From: Clostridiales bacterium
GTDB taxonomy: Bacteria; Bacillota; Clostridia; Oscillospirales; Acutalibacteraceae
Reading direction: 5' to 3'
DNA length: 6,615 bases
Assembly (NCBI GenBank): GCA_020860025.1
Contig: JAJBVC010000091.1
Coordinates: 1 to 6,615 of the forward strand
Part shown: in pieces, positions 5,516 through 6,615 of the stretch
Numbering within the stretch: the stretch's first letter is position 1
Layout: each line of letters opens with the position of its first letter
Made by a program: the position numbers and the translations under genes
Notes under the pieces: generated by a model
Told to the model about the DNA's origin: nothing
The model's input: the letters and a program-made list of their open reading frames with translations, nothing else
Database searches by the model: none

Positions 5516-6615
5516 GTGGAATCAACAATAAATAACGTTTCCCCATTAAAAAATAGCAAAACGCCAAGAAATTCGTCTATTGAACTAATACGAATAATTT
5601 TGCTTTTTGGAATTGTTCTTTGTCATCTTCTTGAAGGTGGCAAAGATTTGAGTGGAATAAACAAATATCTTACAATTCTTGCAAATTCCGGTATGAACGC
5701 AGGTCTTGGCATTGATTTTTTTATGTTGATAACAGGTTATTTCGGTATAAATTTCACTTTAAATAAACTTAACAATACATATTCAATCATATATACTTGT
5801 TCTATTGCAATGCTTATTATACGTGCCGCATTTGATACTGTAACGATCAAAAGTTGTTTACTCGCTTTAATTCCTGTATCGCACAAGTTTTTGTGGTACG
5901 CTTCATGCTACATTTATTTATTAATACTAAGTCCATTCTTGAATTTAGCTATAAATAAAATGAGTAAAAAATGTTTTCAAAAACTTATTTTGGTAATGAT
6001 TATACTGCTTAACGTTGTCCCAACATTCCTGTACTATGACATCATGGGCGATAAAGGAAAGGGACTTGTTACTATGATTGAGCTTTATTTTATTGGTAGA
6101 TATTTAAAATTATACCCTATTAAAATCAAACGTAGTACAGCTATAATTTCGTTTTTCGTTATAATGATAATTGGTTTTATAGGAAATATTGCAGCAACTC
6201 TTGTACGTTCGGGAGAAACATCTTTTCCATTTTCACGTGAGTGTACAATCATCTCTCTGTCACTTGCGATTTTGCTTTTGCTTATTGCAGTGGATATTCC
6301 TTTTTACTCAAAAGCAATTAATTTAATATCATCAAAGGTTTTCTATGCTTTTTTGCTCAGTCCTCAAGTTATACTTGGATTTTTCTTATCAGTTGATAAT
6401 TTAAAATCATCATTATTATATTTACCTGCTTGTATAGGATTCGTTGCGCTTTCGTTAGTTATAGTCTTTGCTCTTTCGTTCGTTTTACAGTATCCTGCTA
6501 AACTAATGACAATTATTTTAGATAAAGCAGAAAAACTTTCAGTCAAACTTTTAAAAAAATTCAAGTTTTTTAATAGAATAGAAAATTATTTTATAAATGG
6601 AGATAACGTAAATGG
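5516..6615 (+). CDS. Membrane acyltransferase, AT3 family (3' end beyond the window)
   Basis: The frame from GTG 5516 stays open for 366 codons to the window edge with no stop. The product is strongly hydrophobic, with about 8-10 likely membrane helices. The N-terminus has the AT3 (acyltransferase 3) signature: RNSSIELIRIILLFGIVLCHLL, in parts R18, E23, R26 and the presumed catalytic H37, fitting the R-x10-H pattern of the first helix. A DFFMLITGYFGINF segment near residue 75 matches the second conserved helix of the family. Such proteins transfer acetyl or other acyl groups to sugars of surface glycans, so this one probably O-acylates the repeat unit. The C-terminal end turns charged and Lys-rich (from about residue 340), typical of a cytoplasmic tail, so little is probably missing. 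The gene is markedly AT-rich (for example 12 G/C in 5761-5820). The donor and acceptor are unknown. Confidence 0.85.
   Translation, partial: MESTINNVSPLKNSKTPRNSSIELIRIILLFGIVLCHLLEGGKDLSGINKYLTILANSGMNAGLGIDFFMLITGYFGINFTLNKLNNTYSIIYTCSIAMLIIRAAFDTVTIKSCLLALIPVSHKFLWYASCYIYLLILSPFLNLAINKMSKKCFQKLILVMIILLNVVPTFLYYDIMGDKGKGLVTMIELYFIGRYLKLYPIKIKRSTAIISFFVIMIIGFIGNIAATLVRSGETSFPFSRECTIISLSLAILLLLIAVDIPFYSKAINLISSKVFYAFLLSPQVILGFFLSVDNLKSSLLYLPACIGFVALSLVIVFALSFVLQYPAKLMTIILDKAEKLSVKLLKKFKFFNRIENYFINGDNVN
6599..6615 (+). other. Possible ribosome binding site and start codon of a seventh gene
   Basis: GGAG (6599-6602) precedes ATG 6612-6614 by 9 nt. This ATG is in the +1 frame relative to the acyltransferase, whose charged tail suggests it is about to end. 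An overlapping start would fit the packing of this operon. Only one codon is visible, so nothing can be said about the product. Confidence 0.35.

Noticed and set aside
6364..6564. Antisense reading frame of 66 codons
   Set aside because: It is opposite the AT3 acyltransferase frame, which is open across the whole region and carries family motifs.
1..6615. CRISPR array, tRNA or rRNA gene, insertion sequence, phage or defence genes
   Set aside because: No regularly spaced repeats, no cloverleaf or transposase-like sequence, and nearly all bases are accounted for by the six polysaccharide genes.

Overview
The window is the promoter-proximal part of an extracellular or capsular polysaccharide (cps/eps) biosynthesis operon. 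All six genes lie on the + strand and are tightly packed. The DNA is AT-rich, with strong purine-rich Shine-Dalgarno sites, a sigma-A type promoter, and a Gram-positive split arrangement in which the membrane polysaccharide co-polymerase and its tyrosine kinase are separate proteins. This points to a low-GC Firmicute, most likely a Clostridia member of the Oscillospiraceae/Ruminococcus kind. That placement is inferred from style, not from a marker gene.

Layout. Positions 1-99 hold a near-consensus promoter (TTGACT, 17 nt, TATAAT) and a short leader. Next come a CpsC/Wzz-like chain-length regulator and kinase adaptor (100-876), a CpsD-like BY-type tyrosine kinase (873-1661), a polyprenyl-phosphate sugar-phosphate transferase that starts the repeat unit (1674-3167), two GT4 glycosyltransferases (3176-4300 and 4297-5502), and a membrane acyltransferase of the AT3 family (5516 to beyond the window end). 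The acyltransferase begins with GTG and has no stop inside the window, so it is easily missed. Gaps between genes are 8-13 nt, or genes overlap by 4 nt, and no terminator is visible, so one polycistronic transcript is expected.

How they work together. The priming transferase would load the first sugar phosphate onto undecaprenyl phosphate at the inner membrane face. The two GT4 enzymes would add further sugars, and the acyltransferase would decorate the glycan, for example with O-acetyl. CpsC and CpsD would set chain length and output through tyrosine phosphorylation. No flippase, polymerase, phosphatase or LytR-CpsA-Psr ligase is present in the window; these would be expected downstream or elsewhere.

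The system itself is a known type. The most unusual element is a perfect 48-bp DNA palindrome (1610-1657) that encodes much of the kinase's phospho-acceptor tyrosine tail and ends 2 nt before the ribosome binding site of the next gene. A second point is a drop in GC content inside the second glycosyltransferase gene, near 4500, which may mark a recombination boundary.
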